Assembly: GCA_030611115.1 (NCBI GenBank)
Contig: JAUWQK010000060.1
Location: 1-7,819 of the forward strand
Length of the DNA stretch: 7,819 bases
Source: Deltaproteobacteria bacterium
GTDB lineage: Bacteria > Desulfobacterota > Desulfobacteria > Desulfobacterales > ETH-SRB1
Direction of reading: 5' to 3'
The translations under genes and the position numbers were made by a program. Of this stretch, positions 1-5,460 are shown one piece after another. The notes under the pieces are model-generated. The model made no database searches and was not told the DNA's origin. It saw only the letters and a program-made list of their open reading frames with translations. The first letter of the stretch is position 1, and every line of letters starts with the position of its first letter.

Positions 1-1
1 A

Positions 2-565
2 CTTTTCCCACAAGAAAATACAACAAAGCGCGATGTTGTAGCGCCTCAACCAAACAATGTTGCTGTTGTTACTTGGCTTGAGGTCGGAGATATTTGCCTA
101 CTTCTTGGCTCTGACCTTGAAAATTCCTCAGACAAAAGACATGGATGGGCGGCTATTGTTGATTCAAACCTGTGTCCGGAAGGTATCGCTTCAGTTTTTA
201 AAATCCCACATCACGGCTCTAAGAACGCCGATTTACCAGAAGTGTGGCAGAAGATGTTAATAAAAAACCCTCTATCAATAATGACGCCATTTTCAAAAGG
301 AAATGTTAGTTTGCCAACCCTTAAAGATATCAACAGAATTAAAAACCAAACTTCTGAAGGTTACATTACAGCGCCGCCAAGAGTAAAACGTCTTAAGAAG
401 CCCAAAATAGTTGAACAATTTGTAAAGGGTGTCACCAAATCAATATACCAGGTTAATAGTTTTTTTGGTCATGTCCGTTTTCGAGCTGATTTAAAAAGCC
501 GGCCAATAGACTGGAAAACAGAATTTTTTCAATCAGCCACTTCCCTTAATAGCTTGGAATGGTAA
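2..565 (+). CDS. MBL-fold metallo-hydrolase, ComEC-like (5' partial)
   Basis: The reading frame is open from the left edge (frame starting at base 2) to a TAA at 563-565, giving 187 residues of the C-terminal part; the start codon lies outside the window. Seen: a GSDLE segment (visible residues 36-40, Asp38) in the place of the metal-binding GD of the family, after a hydrophobic strand (ICLLL), and a clear PHHGS motif (His70, His71, Gly72, Ser73), followed by KNADLPEVW and a TPFSKG...LP stretch. This order (LLxGD, then PHHGS, then a strand near 'P.a.mTpf') is the second half of the metallo-beta-lactamase fold of ComEC/Rec2-type hydrolases. No membrane segments are visible in this part, so it is likely a soluble stand-alone member rather than the competence channel. 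The family contains metal-dependent hydrolases or nucleases; the substrate here is unknown. An internal ATG at 242 is not the start because the conserved motifs lie before it. The final 80 residues are Lys/Arg-rich and not recognised. Confidence 0.82.
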   Translation, partial: LFPQENTTKRDVVAPQPNNVAVVTWLEVGDICLLLGSDLENSSDKRHGWAAIVDSNLCPEGIASVFKIPHHGSKNADLPEVWQKMLIKNPLSIMTPFSKGNVSLPTLKDINRIKNQTSEGYITAPPRVKRLKKPKIVEQFVKGVTKSIYQVNSFFGHVRFRADLKSRPIDWKTEFFQSATSLNSLEW

Positions 566-618
566 TTCTTAGATAGTCTGCCACCCCCTCTGAAACTTGA
601 GAGACATCCGTTTTGTAA

Positions 619-741
619 ACCAGTTATCAGCTTAGCATCCTGATAATATTATGCTCGTGTGGAGCTCATTTTGATGGTGATTGTGAGATTGTAAGGACAA
701 AATGGTGGAAATGGAAAGGATGGGAGTTTGCTGAGGCGTAA
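619..741 (+). pseudogene. Possible gene remnant, Trp-rich C-terminal fragment
   Basis: One frame is open from just after a TAA (616-618) to a TAA at 739-741 and encodes about 40 residues. It has no ATG, GTG or TTG codon. The composition is protein-like towards the end: a CSCG...DGDC cysteine cluster followed by TKWWKWKGWEF, with five tryptophans in the last 14 residues or so. It could be the 3' end of a gene broken by a frameshift or deletion downstream of the MBL gene. I do not recognise the family and chance is not excluded. Confidence 0.2.
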
Positions 742-936
742 GTCTATCACTTATGTATTTTATGTGATCATCTTTGTGACCGAGAGGTGCTGGCATACAA
801 AAATATATTTTAAATCAATTGGTTATTTATGTGATGGTTATGTGACAACTTTTTTGTGCTCCCGCAAAGTCCCTGCTAATATTATTCTCAAGTCCTACGA
901 CGGGGCTATTGAACAACGAAAAAGAGAAACGAGCTG

Positions 937-1029
937 ATGTGCAATATTGCAGTTGAAATTTTTATCGCACATGCCGCAAAAGGCGGCAAAAATAAAACAA
1001 AAAACGCTGCTCAAATAACAGGTGATTAA
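937..1029 (+). CDS. Possible 30-residue small protein
   Basis: The ATG at 937-939 overlaps the TGA (935-937) of the preceding weak 69-codon frame in a TGATG arrangement, and a TAA closes it at 1027-1029, 15 bases before an intrinsic terminator hairpin. The peptide is basic and Lys/Asn-rich in its second half (AKGGKNKTKN). The upstream region is purine-rich (AAAAAGAGAAACGAG) but has no clear Shine-Dalgarno sequence. The only support is the TGATG overlap and the nearby terminator; it resembles no family I know and may be fortuitous. Confidence 0.15.
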   Translation: MCNIAVEIFIAHAAKGGKNKTKNAAQITGD

Positions 1030-1044
1030 CAACCGATTTATATG

Positions 1045-1071
1045 AAACACTCCGCAGGGAGTTTTGTTTTT
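1045..1071 (+). terminator. Intrinsic terminator upstream of truA
   Basis: ACTCC (1049-1053) pairs with GGAGT (1058-1062) around a GCAG loop. Flanking AAA and TTT extend the stem across one mismatch, and the run GTTTTGTTTTTA follows. It points in the + direction and ends about 30 bases before the truA start. It therefore terminates, or attenuates, transcription arriving from the 566-1029 region rather than from truA. Confidence 0.6.
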
Positions 1072-1101
1072 ATAGAAAAGCAATTGGCAAAATAATTTGA
1101 T

Positions 1102-1842
1102 ATGCCTAAAAACTTCAAAATTACTATAGAATATGACGGCTGTTCCTATCATGGCTGGCAGAGGCAGAAAAATCTGCGTACAATTCAGGGAGAAATTGAA
1201 AAAGCTTTAATGAAAATGACAGGTAATAAAGTTAGCCTGACAGGCTCAGGCAGAACTGACGCCGGAGTTCACGCTTTTGGTCAAGTAGCCGGCTTTCATT
1301 GCGATACAAATTTGTTGCCGGAAGAATTCTATAGAGGGTTAAACAGCCTCCTGCAGGATGATATTATTATAAAGGAATGCAAGGAGGTCGATGAAAAATT
1401 CCATGCCCGATATGATGTAAAAAGCAAAATTTACAGCTACCGGATATTAAATTGCCATACACCTGCTGCTGTTGGCAGGCAATATGCATGGTTTATACGC
1501 AAAAAGCTTGATCTTAATGCAATGGAATCCGCTGTATCACACATTATAGGCGCACATGATTTCAAGGCATTTGAAGGAACGGGAAGCCCAAGGTCACATA
1601 CAGTAAGAAATATTATTAATGCAAAGATTAAGGAAAAAAATGATCAATATCTTTACATTGAAATAGAAGCAAATGGTTTTTTAAAGCATATGGTGCGCAA
1701 TATTGTTGGTACTCTTGTAGATGTAGGGCTTCGCAAAATCACACCTGACGACTTCAAGCAAATACTTCTTTCCATGGACCGAAATAAAGCCGGAGCTACA
1801 GCACCCCCGCACGGTCTGTTTTTACTGCATGTCAAATATTAA
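1102..1842 (+). CDS. truA: tRNA pseudouridine(38-40) synthase TruA
   Basis: TruA converts uridines 38, 39 and 40 of the tRNA anticodon stem-loop to pseudouridine, in the cytoplasm and without cofactors. The 246-residue length is usual for the bacterial family. Seen: an N-terminal KITIEYDG strand, YHGWQRQ (residues 16-22), TIQGEIEKAL (27-36), and the catalytic-loop motif GSGRTDAGVHA (48-58) with the catalytic aspartate at Asp53. HDFKAFEGTGSP appears mid-protein and GFLKHMVRNIVGTL near the C-terminus, the conserved RNA-binding and core segment, followed by GATAPPHGLFLLHVKY at the end. All family landmarks are present, so it should be active. The ATG at 1102 fits the N-terminus of homologues, but no clear Shine-Dalgarno sequence precedes it. 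It stands alone on the + strand, with a terminator 30 bases upstream and a convergent gene (clc) downstream. Confidence 0.97.
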   Translation: MPKNFKITIEYDGCSYHGWQRQKNLRTIQGEIEKALMKMTGNKVSLTGSGRTDAGVHAFGQVAGFHCDTNLLPEEFYRGLNSLLQDDIIIKECKEVDEKFHARYDVKSKIYSYRILNCHTPAAVGRQYAWFIRKKLDLNAMESAVSHIIGAHDFKAFEGTGSPRSHTVRNIINAKIKEKNDQYLYIEIEANGFLKHMVRNIVGTLVDVGLRKITPDDFKQILLSMDRNKAGATAPPHGLFLLHVKY

Positions 1843-1873
1843 GTAACAATTTGGCCTTTTGAAAAAGAATCTG

Positions 1874-1889
1874 ACAGGATAACAGGATA
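1874..1889. repeat. Tandem 8-mer ACAGGATA x2 in a dispersed-type repeat
   Basis: ACAGGATA occurs at 1874-1881 and again at 1882-1889, embedded in CTGACAGGATAACAGG and followed by ATAAACAAGATTTT. Strings of this type recur between genes in many environmental bacterial genomes as far as I recall; no copy number can be given from this window. It lies 32 bases after the truA stop. Confidence 0.5.
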
Positions 1890-1903
1890 AACAAGATTTT
1901 ATT

Positions 1904-1979
1904 GTAAGCGTTCACGGAACATTTAATCTCTCCCTAATTTCTACTTTCCAATTTCAAGTTTCAAGCCGTGAACGGCTAC
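1904..1979. repeat. Inverted-repeat element between truA and clc
   Basis: GTAAGCGTTCACGG (1904-1917) is matched, at 12 of 14 positions, by the reverse complement of CCGTGAACGGCTAC (1966-1979). The 48 bases between the arms are pyrimidine-rich (TCTCTCCC, TTTCTACTTTCC). The right arm is itself a near-palindrome (AGCCG TGAA CGGCT). The TAG stop codon of clc, on the opposite strand, is part of the right arm, so the element reaches into the gene's end. It resembles small dispersed palindromic elements; its mobility is not shown. Confidence 0.55.
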
Positions 1980-1989
1980 CTATTTTTTT
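1964..1989 (+). terminator. Possible intrinsic terminator of truA
   Basis: AGCCG (1964-1968) and CGGCT (1973-1977) form a 5-bp stem with a TGAA loop. Five bases later comes a run of seven T (1983-1989). The stem is short and the spacer to the T-run is long, so termination would be weak. It overlaps the 3' end of the convergent clc gene. Confidence 0.3.
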
Positions 1990-3802
1990 CCGCCCTATTC
2001 TTTATCTTCTGTACCTGCTGATTGTAAAAAGAAATTACTTCTCTCCTGTTCAGCATTCCGACAAGAATACCGTGGTCATCATCTTTAACTACAGGAAGGC
2101 TGTCTATATTTTTTATGGTAAACTTTCTAAGTACGGAGTTAAGATCTTCTGAGGCAGTAGTTACAATTATATCAGGTGTAGCAATATCCTGCATTACAAC
2201 AAGCTGTTCGATCTCCTGCGAAAAGAGCACCCCCCTGATATCAGTACTGGAAAATATTCCGACAAGTCTTTCATGTTGGTCCGTAACAGGAAAATAATGC
2301 TGCTTTGTCTTTGAAAAAAACTCCTTAAACTCCAAAAAAGGCATGTCCTGAGAAATCAGATTTACTTTTTTCACAAGGTGCATTAAATCCTTCACCTTAA
2401 TTGTTTGCAAAATATCTACAAAAAAATCTCCTGCATGTGCCGGAGAATCTATCTTGCTTTTTACCTGCTTTTCATAAATAGTCCATTTCCGGGCTGCAAG
2501 GTAAGACACAGAACAAACGAGAAGACTCGGCAAAAGCAGATGATAAGAATTGGTCATCTCGCTTACAAATATAATGGTTGAAATAGGAGTGTTTGAAACA
2601 GCCGTAAAAAAGCCGGCCATACCTACAATTACAAAGGCTCCGGGCTGAGTTACGATCCCCGGGATAATTTGATTGAAAATTTTTCCAACCACACCGCCCA
2701 CTGCTCCACCGATTACAATCGAAGGCCCGAAAACACCACCGCTCCCTCCGGAACCAATAGAAAATGATGTTGTTAAAATTTTGCCGACCGCAAGAAAGAG
2801 CAAAAAAGGTATCGTCAGCTCATTATAAATCGCTTTCTGAGCAAAACCGTATCCAAAAGCCAAAGTTTGAGGCAAAAAGAAACCGATTATGCCTGTACAG
2901 AGTCCCCCGATAGCCGGTTTTATGTGATTTGGAATATTTAATGTTTTAAAAAATCTGACTATACAGTAAAATGATTTAATGTAAAAAATGCCCATGCCCA
3001 CAAGCACCAGAGCGAGAACGGTATAAGGCCCTAATTCCAGCGGATTGCGAAATTTAAAATCCGGCGACTCAAACAAAGACCCCCAGCCAAAAACCAGGCA
3101 GAACACGCAATAGGCAACAACAGAAGAAATTCCAGCAGGTATTATAACTTCGGACTCAAATTCAGGATCTCTGTATAGGACTTCAGCAGCAAAAAGTGCT
3201 CCTGCCAGAGGAGCCCTGAAAATACTGCCTACACCGGCGCCCACGCCGGCAGCCATCATTATCCTGCGTTCTCTGTCGGAAAGCTTTAACTTTGTCGCAA
3301 GAAATGAACCAAATCCTCCCCCAATTTGAGCTATAGGACCTTCCCTGCCTCCTGAACCTCCTGTTGTAAGAGTGATGGCCGAAGCTATGGTTTTTATAAT
3401 TGGAACCCTGCCTCGCATAAAGCCGCCTTTTCTATGATAGGAATCAATGGCGGCATCTGTTCCATGTCCTTCTGCTTCCGGTGCAAATGAATATACAAGC
3501 CAGCCGCTCAGAATTCCTCCAAAAGCAGGAAGAAAAAGCAGAATCCATCTATTAAAGGGGGTCGTTGTTGGTGACAAAGGATTATGCTCACCGGCAGGGA
3601 ACGGAGGTCTATAACCAGCTATAAAATCCATAAAGTAATGAATTCCAAGCTGGCATAGATAATGAAAAACAACTGAGCCGAGACCGGCAATAACGCCAAT
3701 TGCTATAAAATAAAAAGTCCACTTGCCGGCAAGAGCTATGCTGACGGATCTTTCTCTGCCGGCAATAGACTGAAAAAGTTTTTTAAATTGATTAATAATC
3801 AT
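1976..3802 (-). CDS. CLC-family chloride channel/transporter with two CBS domains
   Basis: An inner-membrane CLC protein of 608 residues: a hydrophobic CLC core (about 27-440) followed by paired CBS domains (about 468-530 and 536-598) that in this family bind nucleotides and regulate gating. Seen: GREGP (152-156) with the gating glutamate Glu154, the loop GSGGSGGVFGP (350-360) matching the GxFxP chloride-binding segment, and Tyr443 in the position of the central pore tyrosine. The first selectivity motif, normally GSGIP, is GHGTD (112-116). The inner proton glutamate of exchangers (E. coli Glu203) aligns with Val208 in FAAEVL, as in CLC channels. The start ATG (3800-3802) has no Shine-Dalgarno sequence: a palindromic heptad repeat begins about 11 bases upstream. 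The aminotransferase gene lies 65 bases upstream on the same strand, so co-transcription or translational carry-over is likely. The TAG stop is supplied by an inverted-repeat arm. Ion selectivity and exchange mode cannot be decided from sequence. Confidence 0.93.
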   Translation of the reverse strand: MIINQFKKLFQSIAGRERSVSIALAGKWTFYFIAIGVIAGLGSVVFHYLCQLGIHYFMDFIAGYRPPFPAGEHNPLSPTTTPFNRWILLFLPAFGGILSGWLVYSFAPEAEGHGTDAAIDSYHRKGGFMRGRVPIIKTIASAITLTTGGSGGREGPIAQIGGGFGSFLATKLKLSDRERRIMMAAGVGAGVGSIFRAPLAGALFAAEVLYRDPEFESEVIIPAGISSVVAYCVFCLVFGWGSLFESPDFKFRNPLELGPYTVLALVLVGMGIFYIKSFYCIVRFFKTLNIPNHIKPAIGGLCTGIIGFFLPQTLAFGYGFAQKAIYNELTIPFLLFLAVGKILTTSFSIGSGGSGGVFGPSIVIGGAVGGVVGKIFNQIIPGIVTQPGAFVIVGMAGFFTAVSNTPISTIIFVSEMTNSYHLLLPSLLVCSVSYLAARKWTIYEKQVKSKIDSPAHAGDFFVDILQTIKVKDLMHLVKKVNLISQDMPFLEFKEFFSKTKQHYFPVTDQHERLVGIFSSTDIRGVLFSQEIEQLVVMQDIATPDIIVTTASEDLNSVLRKFTIKNIDSLPVVKDDDHGILVGMLNRREVISFYNQQVQKIKNRAEKNR

Positions 3803-3813
3803 AGTTCATAGAG

Positions 3814-3884
3814 CAGGGGTCAGGGGTCGGGGTCCAGGGATTAGGAAAAGTTCCCGACTCCTAATCCCTAATCCCTGATCCCTG
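3814..3884. repeat. Palindromic heptad-repeat element A
   Basis: The left arm is five 7-base units (CAGGGGT, CAGGGGT, CGGGGTC, CAGGGAT, TAGGAAA; 3814-3848). The right arm is five units of the opposite sense (GTTCCCG, ACTCCTA, ATCCCTA, ATCCCTG, ATCCCTG; 3850-3884). The outermost two units of each arm pair well (with G-T wobbles), giving an imperfect hairpin; the inner units pair poorly. It fills the aminotransferase-clc gap and runs 17 bases into the aminotransferase reading frame, supplying its stop codon. It has the same architecture and orientation as element B. Confidence 0.7.
3816..3839 (+). other. G-quadruplex-forming motif, + strand (element A)
   Basis: Four G-runs (3816-3819, 3823-3826, 3829-3832, 3837-3839) are separated by loops of 3, 2 and 4 bases, which meets the usual G3+N1-7 rule. 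It lies just upstream of the clc start, on the template strand for clc. Confidence 0.55.
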
Positions 3885-3887
3885 CCC
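3866..3887 (-). other. G-quadruplex-forming motif, - strand, over the aminotransferase stop
   Basis: On the minus strand, GGG runs correspond to CCC at 3885-3887, 3880-3882, 3873-3875 and 3866-3868, with loops of 2, 4 and 4 bases. It is in the sense strand, so the mRNA could form the structure across the last codons and the stop of the aminotransferase gene. Confidence 0.5.
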
Positions 3888-5190
3888 TTAAATCTTCAAT
3901 CCCTTTTAATATGATATCGAATAACTCAGGGATATCCTCCTCTTCCAGGCATGAAAAGGCTATTCTTAAATTGGATTCTCCTATGGAAATAAGCCCGACT
4001 CCGTATTTTTCCAGAAGATGAAGCCTGAGCTTTTCAGCACCAACCCGCTTCAGCCTGATACACATAAAGTACCCTGAATTAAAGGGATAGACATCCCATG
4101 CATCTTTGTATCTGGAATCCAAAAGAACTTCTTTAACTCGCATCGCTCTATTTTTAAGTATTTCGAACTTCTCCATCTTCTCTTCAGGATATTTTCCATG
4201 CTGCATAGACTTTAATATTATAGACTGGCCAAGATGTGAGGCATTGGATATGGAACCCCTGACACCTCCGGCAGTTTTTCTTTCAAGAGCATCATAAATG
4301 TCTGCGGAATCATCTTCAGTTTGACATCCGTACGTAATAAAACCTACTCTCAAGCCCCATACGAAGTTCTCTTTTGTTGCGCCATCAAGCTTTACAGCGA
4401 GAAGCCTGGGGTGCAGCCCATTAAGACGTGCAAATATAGATTCTTTTAATATCCCTTCTTCGTAAAAGAGTCCAAAATAAGCATCATCAGACACAACGAT
4501 TACGTTTGTTCCCCCTTCTGCTGCATCAATAAGGATTTTAACTATACTATCTGCTTCTTTCTCGGTAAGAGTATATCCGGTAGGATTATGCGGAAAATTA
4601 AGCAAAACAATGATCTTTTCATGTTTTTCTGCCTCATCCTTTACCTTTTCCTCAAAGGCTTTAAGATTATATCCCCCTTTTTCTGAAAAAATAGGATATT
4701 TGCTGATTCTTGCCATTTTTCTAACATTTAAAATAAGGTTATAGTTTCCCCACATCATGTCGGGTAATATTATAACGTCACCCGGATCCACCCAGACATC
4801 TGCAAATACACTGATGGCATGAGTGATACCGCATGTAACCACAGGCATGCTTATGAGTTTGCCGGATAGAGAAGGATTTTTTTCAAATTGAGATTTCTGC
4901 CATATCTTTCTTAAGGCAGGAATGCCAAATGATGGAGCATAGGTTAATGACTCTCTGGGACGAATTTCCTTTATCGACGATACAACCGAAGCAAAATGCA
5001 TGGTTCTACCCTGCTCTTTGGCAATACCAATTGTTGCATTAATTTTATAGGCCTTTTCCTTTGCCTCTGCGCTCTGGCTCAAGATACCCTTTGGAAAAAA
5101 AAGATTTTTACCAATTTCAGACAGCATCCCCATTATATAGGGATTCCCTTTATCGATAATATTATTAAGCTGTATCGCAATAGGATTCAT
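3868..5190 (-). CDS. PLP-dependent aminotransferase, fold type I (AspC/TyrB-like)
   Basis: A 440-residue class I/II aminotransferase that would move an amino group between an amino acid and a 2-oxo acid using pyridoxal phosphate, in the cytosol. Seen: WGNY (Trp147, stacking position), HNPTG (201-205, Asn202), SDDAYFGLF (Asp235 for the pyridine nitrogen, Tyr238 for O3'), TKENFVWGLRVG with Schiff-base Lys273 and phosphate-binding Arg281 at the same spacing as Lys258/Arg266 of AspC, and NLRIAFS with Arg409 for the substrate alpha-carboxylate. Arg311, in VRGSISNASHLG, aligns with Arg292 of AspC, hinting at acidic substrates (inference). The ATG at 5188-5190 is preceded by GGAGG (minus strand, 5202-5206) with 11 bases between. 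The last residues (RAGIRD) and the TAG stop are encoded by the heptad repeat, so the natural C-terminus has probably been replaced. Heptad palindromes flank the gene; clc follows downstream. The exact substrate is unknown. Confidence 0.9.
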   Translation of the reverse strand: MNPIAIQLNNIIDKGNPYIMGMLSEIGKNLFFPKGILSQSAEAKEKAYKINATIGIAKEQGRTMHFASVVSSIKEIRPRESLTYAPSFGIPALRKIWQKSQFEKNPSLSGKLISMPVVTCGITHAISVFADVWVDPGDVIILPDMMWGNYNLILNVRKMARISKYPIFSEKGGYNLKAFEEKVKDEAEKHEKIIVLLNFPHNPTGYTLTEKEADSIVKILIDAAEGGTNVIVVSDDAYFGLFYEEGILKESIFARLNGLHPRLLAVKLDGATKENFVWGLRVGFITYGCQTEDDSADIYDALERKTAGGVRGSISNASHLGQSIILKSMQHGKYPEEKMEKFEILKNRAMRVKEVLLDSRYKDAWDVYPFNSGYFMCIRLKRVGAEKLRLHLLEKYGVGLISIGESNLRIAFSCLEEEDIPELFDIILKGIEDLRAGIRD

Positions 5191-5201
5191 AAATAATAAA
5201 A

Positions 5202-5206
5202 CCTCC
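5202..5206 (-). promoter_or_regulatory. Shine-Dalgarno site of the aminotransferase
   Basis: GGAGG on the minus strand, 11 bases before ATG 5188-5190, fixes the start codon. It lies between element B and the gene, so the repeat has not disturbed it. Confidence 0.7.
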
Positions 5207-5224
5207 GAAGCTATCGTCAGTGGC

Positions 5225-5288
5225 CAGGGGTCGGGGGTCGGGAAGCAGGGGGCAGGAGAAATTCCTGATCCCTGATCCCTGATCCCTG
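5225..5288. repeat. Palindromic heptad-repeat element B
   Basis: Five G-rich units (CAGGGGT, CGGGGGT, CGGGAAG, CAGGGGG, CAGGAGA; 5225-5259) are followed after one base by four complementary-sense units (ATTCCTG and three identical ATCCCTG; 5261-5288). The arms can fold as an imperfect hairpin. It lies 19 bases upstream of the aminotransferase ribosome binding site, probably within its 5' untranslated region. It has the same orientation as element A on the far side of the gene. Confidence 0.7.
5227..5252 (+). other. G-quadruplex-forming motif, + strand (element B)
   Basis: G-runs at 5227-5230, 5233-5237, 5240-5242 and 5248-5252 are separated by loops of 2, 2 and 5 bases, which meets the usual G3+N1-7 rule. 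It lies on the template strand for the aminotransferase gene. Confidence 0.55.
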
Positions 5289-5327
5289 AACCAAAAAGTT
5301 AAAGTGTCACGAGTTTGTATCTGAGAG

Positions 5328-5357
5328 GTCTTACAGGTTAGATGGGAAAAATGTCAA
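5328..5357 (-). promoter_or_regulatory. Candidate promoter of the aminotransferase-clc unit
   Basis: On the minus strand a perfect TTGACA (5352-5357) is followed, after 18 bases, by TAAGAC (5328-5333), a weak -10 with 3 of 6 consensus bases. The placement between the PxxKW terminator and element B fits, and would put element B in the 5' untranslated region. Confidence 0.35.
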
Positions 5358-5396
5358 GGGAAAAGAGCTTTAAAAATCAGGAAGATATAAAATAAA

Positions 5397-5439
5397 AAAC
5401 CCCGCTCAATTTAGGTTGAGGTTAAATTGAGCGGGGTTT
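5397..5439 (-). terminator. Strong intrinsic terminator of the PxxKW gene
   Basis: A perfect 16-bp stem (5397-5412 with 5424-5439, core CCCCGCTCAATTT) has an 11-base loop. On the minus strand the stem runs into T6 and then ATTTTAT. It begins 21 bases after the PxxKW stop codon and insulates the aminotransferase unit from it. On the + strand the stem is followed only by ATCTG, so the main direction is minus. Confidence 0.9.
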
Positions 5440-5460
5440 ATCTGTGGATCGAAAGCAACA

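Larger units (their letters stand above)
566..1101. other. Gene-poor stretch between MBL gene and truA
   Basis: These 536 bases hold no reading frame that I can assign. They contain an orphan tryptophan-rich frame without a start codon (619-741), a weak 69-codon TTG-initiated frame (728-937), a 30-codon ATG frame overlapping it by one base (937-1029), a small GC-rich hairpin (973-987) and an intrinsic terminator (1045-1071). The middle is AT-rich with repeated TATGTGA-type strings around 751-845. The mixture looks like decayed coding sequence plus a short transcribed unit ending at the terminator, but this is an inference. Confidence 0.5.

Noticed and set aside
242..565. Separate 107-residue gene starting at ATG 242
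   Set aside because: The same frame is open to the left edge and the conserved PHHGS motif lies before this ATG, so it is an internal methionine of the MBL protein.
746..845. Repeated TATGTGA strings as CRP-type operators
   Set aside because: The half-sites do not form a properly spaced TGTGA-N6-TCACA palindrome, and no convincing gene starts just downstream.
728..937. Plus-strand 69-codon frame starting with TTG
   Set aside because: No recognisable motif or clear ribosome binding site; kept only as context for the TGATG overlap, not called as a gene.
973..987. GCCGC-loop-GCGGC hairpin as a terminator
   Set aside because: A 5-bp stem followed by A-rich, not T-rich, sequence on the plus strand, and no T-run after it on the minus strand.
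895..1152. Minus-strand 85-codon frame
   Set aside because: It overlaps the truA start and the terminator, has no ribosome binding site, and reads as hydrophobic/aromatic low-quality sequence typical of AT-rich non-coding DNA.
5225..5288. CRISPR array or telomere-like repeat
   Set aside because: The units are contiguous heptamers without spacers and arranged as a palindrome; this is neither a CRISPR array nor a chromosome end.
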